A stretch of DNA of 64,000 nucleotides. Origin: Pseudoscleropodium purum. Lineage: Eukaryota > Streptophyta > Bryopsida > Hypnales > Brachytheciaceae. Under the pieces are notes generated by a model. The model had not been told where the DNA came from. It searched no databases and saw nothing but the letters and a program-made list of their open reading frames with translations. The stretch lies in NCBI GenBank assembly GCA_963969395.1, contig OZ017795.1, positions 16,616,001-16,680,000 on the forward strand. Reading direction: 5' to 3'. Made by a program: the position numbers and the translations under genes. Positions 61,929-64,000 of the stretch are shown here, piece after piece (position 1 is the stretch's first letter; each line of letters opens with the position of its first letter).

Positions 61929-64000
61929 ATGTGACATAGTGCTAATGTGGCACAAGTAGTGCCACATCATCAATTTTCATTAAAAAATAAAAAACAGTGG
62001 AATTCCTCTTTAATTGCACCAAGGTAGTTGCAGGCAATTCAAAATTCACAACCTTTCCAAGGATTGAAATTTTTTGTAATGCATGGGTTGCTTTTCCTCC
62101 CACCACCCCACTTACATAAATATTTTCGACTTTCCACTACATTTCAAAGGCTATGAATGCAGTTCATTTTCAAGGTAACCCTTTCTCAATTAGGTGGATT
62201 CTAAAATAATTTTTTTTAATCTAAATTGTAGATGATGTATATTAGATGTTGAACATGATTTATAATTTTCACTTAAGTGCCGAATTCCTGAAAATTAAAT
62301 AATGAAGTGCCAAACTTTATTTTTGAACTTTAATTAATTCTTTGGCACCAAAGTGCCGAGCTTGCTATCCAAGTACAGTAGTCGTTAGAATGGGAAAAGA
62401 ACTAAGTTTGCGATTTCATCTGGATAGTCTATTCTTGAGTTCGATCATGCACTAGTTGCCCATCAAATTGAGCGGGTACAGGGGAATAGTACACTTCTAA
62501 AAAACATTGACGATGGTGAACAAATCTTCTTAATAGCCTTCTATAGGGCTAAAATTTTTTGTAATGCTTATTTCATTCAACTTATTGAGGGGGATATAAG
62601 TTACTAATCTTCAAGATGTGATAGTCTTGATCGACTCCTTAGTTTGTAGCGGAAGCTTATATGCAATAATCAATTCAACCAGTGTTCTAGTAGATATTTA
62701 CTTTTGTTATACATTAGCACTTTTGTCAATAATCCCCTAAATGCCCAACCAACCACATATGGTCGATTTGCAATTTTAGGCTCAATTTGGAATGAGTAGT
62801 TAAATTTGTTTGGTCATCAAAAAAAATTAGAGTAGTTTTTAGGGTTAACCATTGGAAACTTTTATTTTCCATTGAAAAAGGGTAAACATTTGATTTTTGA
62901 GAGGTCTTTAAAGCCATATTTGTCCATTAGTGGAAGCGTAAAGCTTGCTAATTTTACTTCATTTTCCTACTTTGAACAAAGTTTGCTAATTTCACTTGAT
63001 TTGAGATCTAAAAACTTGTACTTATCCATTTGCTTTGAAAATGAACCCAATGGGAAAAGTAAAATGTTTTCATGATTTTCACCATTGAAAATTTGAACAT
63101 GTAAGTGTTGATTTGGAGTTATTTGTAATTTATGGTTTTGAAAAAAATTGCATTTCAACAATTGCAAGGTGGATTGTGTAATGAATTTGATAGCTTTTCA
63201 TATAAAATTAAGTTTTTAGAAAGTACATTTTAGTGCCCTAACACAATTTGTAGTTGTTCATGTCACCTCTAATTTCTAAAAAAAATTATTTATTAATTTT
63301 TGAAACATTGTGGAAAGAAAAAATATACTAAAAATAGAAATTGTAAATTTCTCTTGTTATAATCTGACAACTCCTATCACAACTTTAGTATCACAATTTT
63401 GCACTCAAGTCCATCTTCTTTTTATATAGTCAAAATACATTTGAAAAGGCTTGGGCATTTAGGAATCAAAGGGTATGAATTTGGACATTCAAGATTTTTA
63501 GATTGAGTCAATTTAATTTGAGTCTAGTGTATATGATGCCAATTATTTTGAATTTTTCTTGAAGGTCAAACATGCACATGGAATATTTTGTAGCTAGTAT
63601 ACCATTAAACCTTATAGTCCCAAGAGCCCCTTGAAGAAAATCTTGAAGGTTTGGATAGGAACCTATGATCTCAATTATTGGCAAGATTTTTTGAAACTTT
63701 TTTTCAATCCCAAAAAATTGATTAGCTATTGGAAATATCATTTTTATTTCAATTGGTAGATGGGAGCAAAAGTTATGCTATTAGAAGCCGAAATCAAATG
63801 TGGGCAGGCAATAGATTAAAAAAAAATGAATTTCTATTTTTGATTATATTTTTGTTTATCTAGAAAGATTTAATTCATTCCATTCTATTTGGATAAGTAA
63901 TGTGAAAGTTATGAATCTTCTTAGTTTATAGGACAATCTTAGCAAATTCTTGAAAGCATAATGTATTTGATTCATTTTTTAACACTATTTTAACGATTTT
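61925..64000. other. AT-rich intergenic DNA
   Basis: No supported gene was found. About 63855-63955 is a relative of the sequence at about 31675-31780. Confidence 0.5.

Noticed and set aside
1..64000. CRISPR arrays, prokaryotic operons, rRNA genes
   Set aside because: No regularly spaced direct repeats with unique spacers, no operons and no rRNA sequence were seen. The genes are spliced plant nuclear genes.

Overview
The window looks like nuclear DNA of a land plant. All five intact protein genes have spliced structures whose closest recognisable relatives are plant proteins: a FOREVER YOUNG-type short-chain dehydrogenase, an AGD14-type ArfGAP, a plant NEK kinase, ribosomal protein eL22 and a CCDC124/Lso2-like protein. 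Introns are short, mostly about 70-650 bp. Gene bodies are moderately GC-rich and sit in very AT-rich intergenic DNA. This suggests a seed-free plant (moss, liverwort, lycophyte or fern), but the species cannot be fixed from the sequence.

Layout: 0-8.6 kb is an accessory region of decayed mobile-element genes. It holds a zinc-finger N-terminus, a Gly/Ser/Tyr-rich tail and a broken kinase-like gene, separated by three compact GC-rich blocks full of CGTCCG/CGGACG inverted repeats. From 8.6 to 10.3 kb there is a C-poor strand studded with CCAANTTGG palindromes. FEY (minus) occupies 12.9-16.3 kb. A long AT-rich stretch with three copies of a MITE-like element lies around and beyond it. The ArfGAP (plus) is at 23.9-28.5 kb. 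The stretch 29-35.7 kb is AT-rich with degenerate dispersed repeats. NEK (minus) is at 35.9-42.1 kb. The stretch 43.4-49.2 kb is AT-rich, with a small foldback. eL22 (minus) is at 50.0-51.0 kb, followed by a tRNA-derived SINE at 51.7 kb. The CCDC124-like gene (minus) is at 56.5-57.3 kb. A PIF/Harbinger element with both of its genes broken lies at 57.8-61 kb. The remainder is AT-rich.

The five host genes are unrelated housekeeping or growth genes rather than a pathway. eL22 and the CCDC124-like protein both act at the ribosome, and both carry telo-box motifs near their starts, which may mean shared control. The most unusual signals are the CCAANTTGG array, the GC-rich palindromic blocks around the kinase-like pseudogene, and the nonapeptide array in NEK. 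Exon coordinates were worked out by hand from reading frame, GT-AG borders and family similarity. No search or alignment was run.
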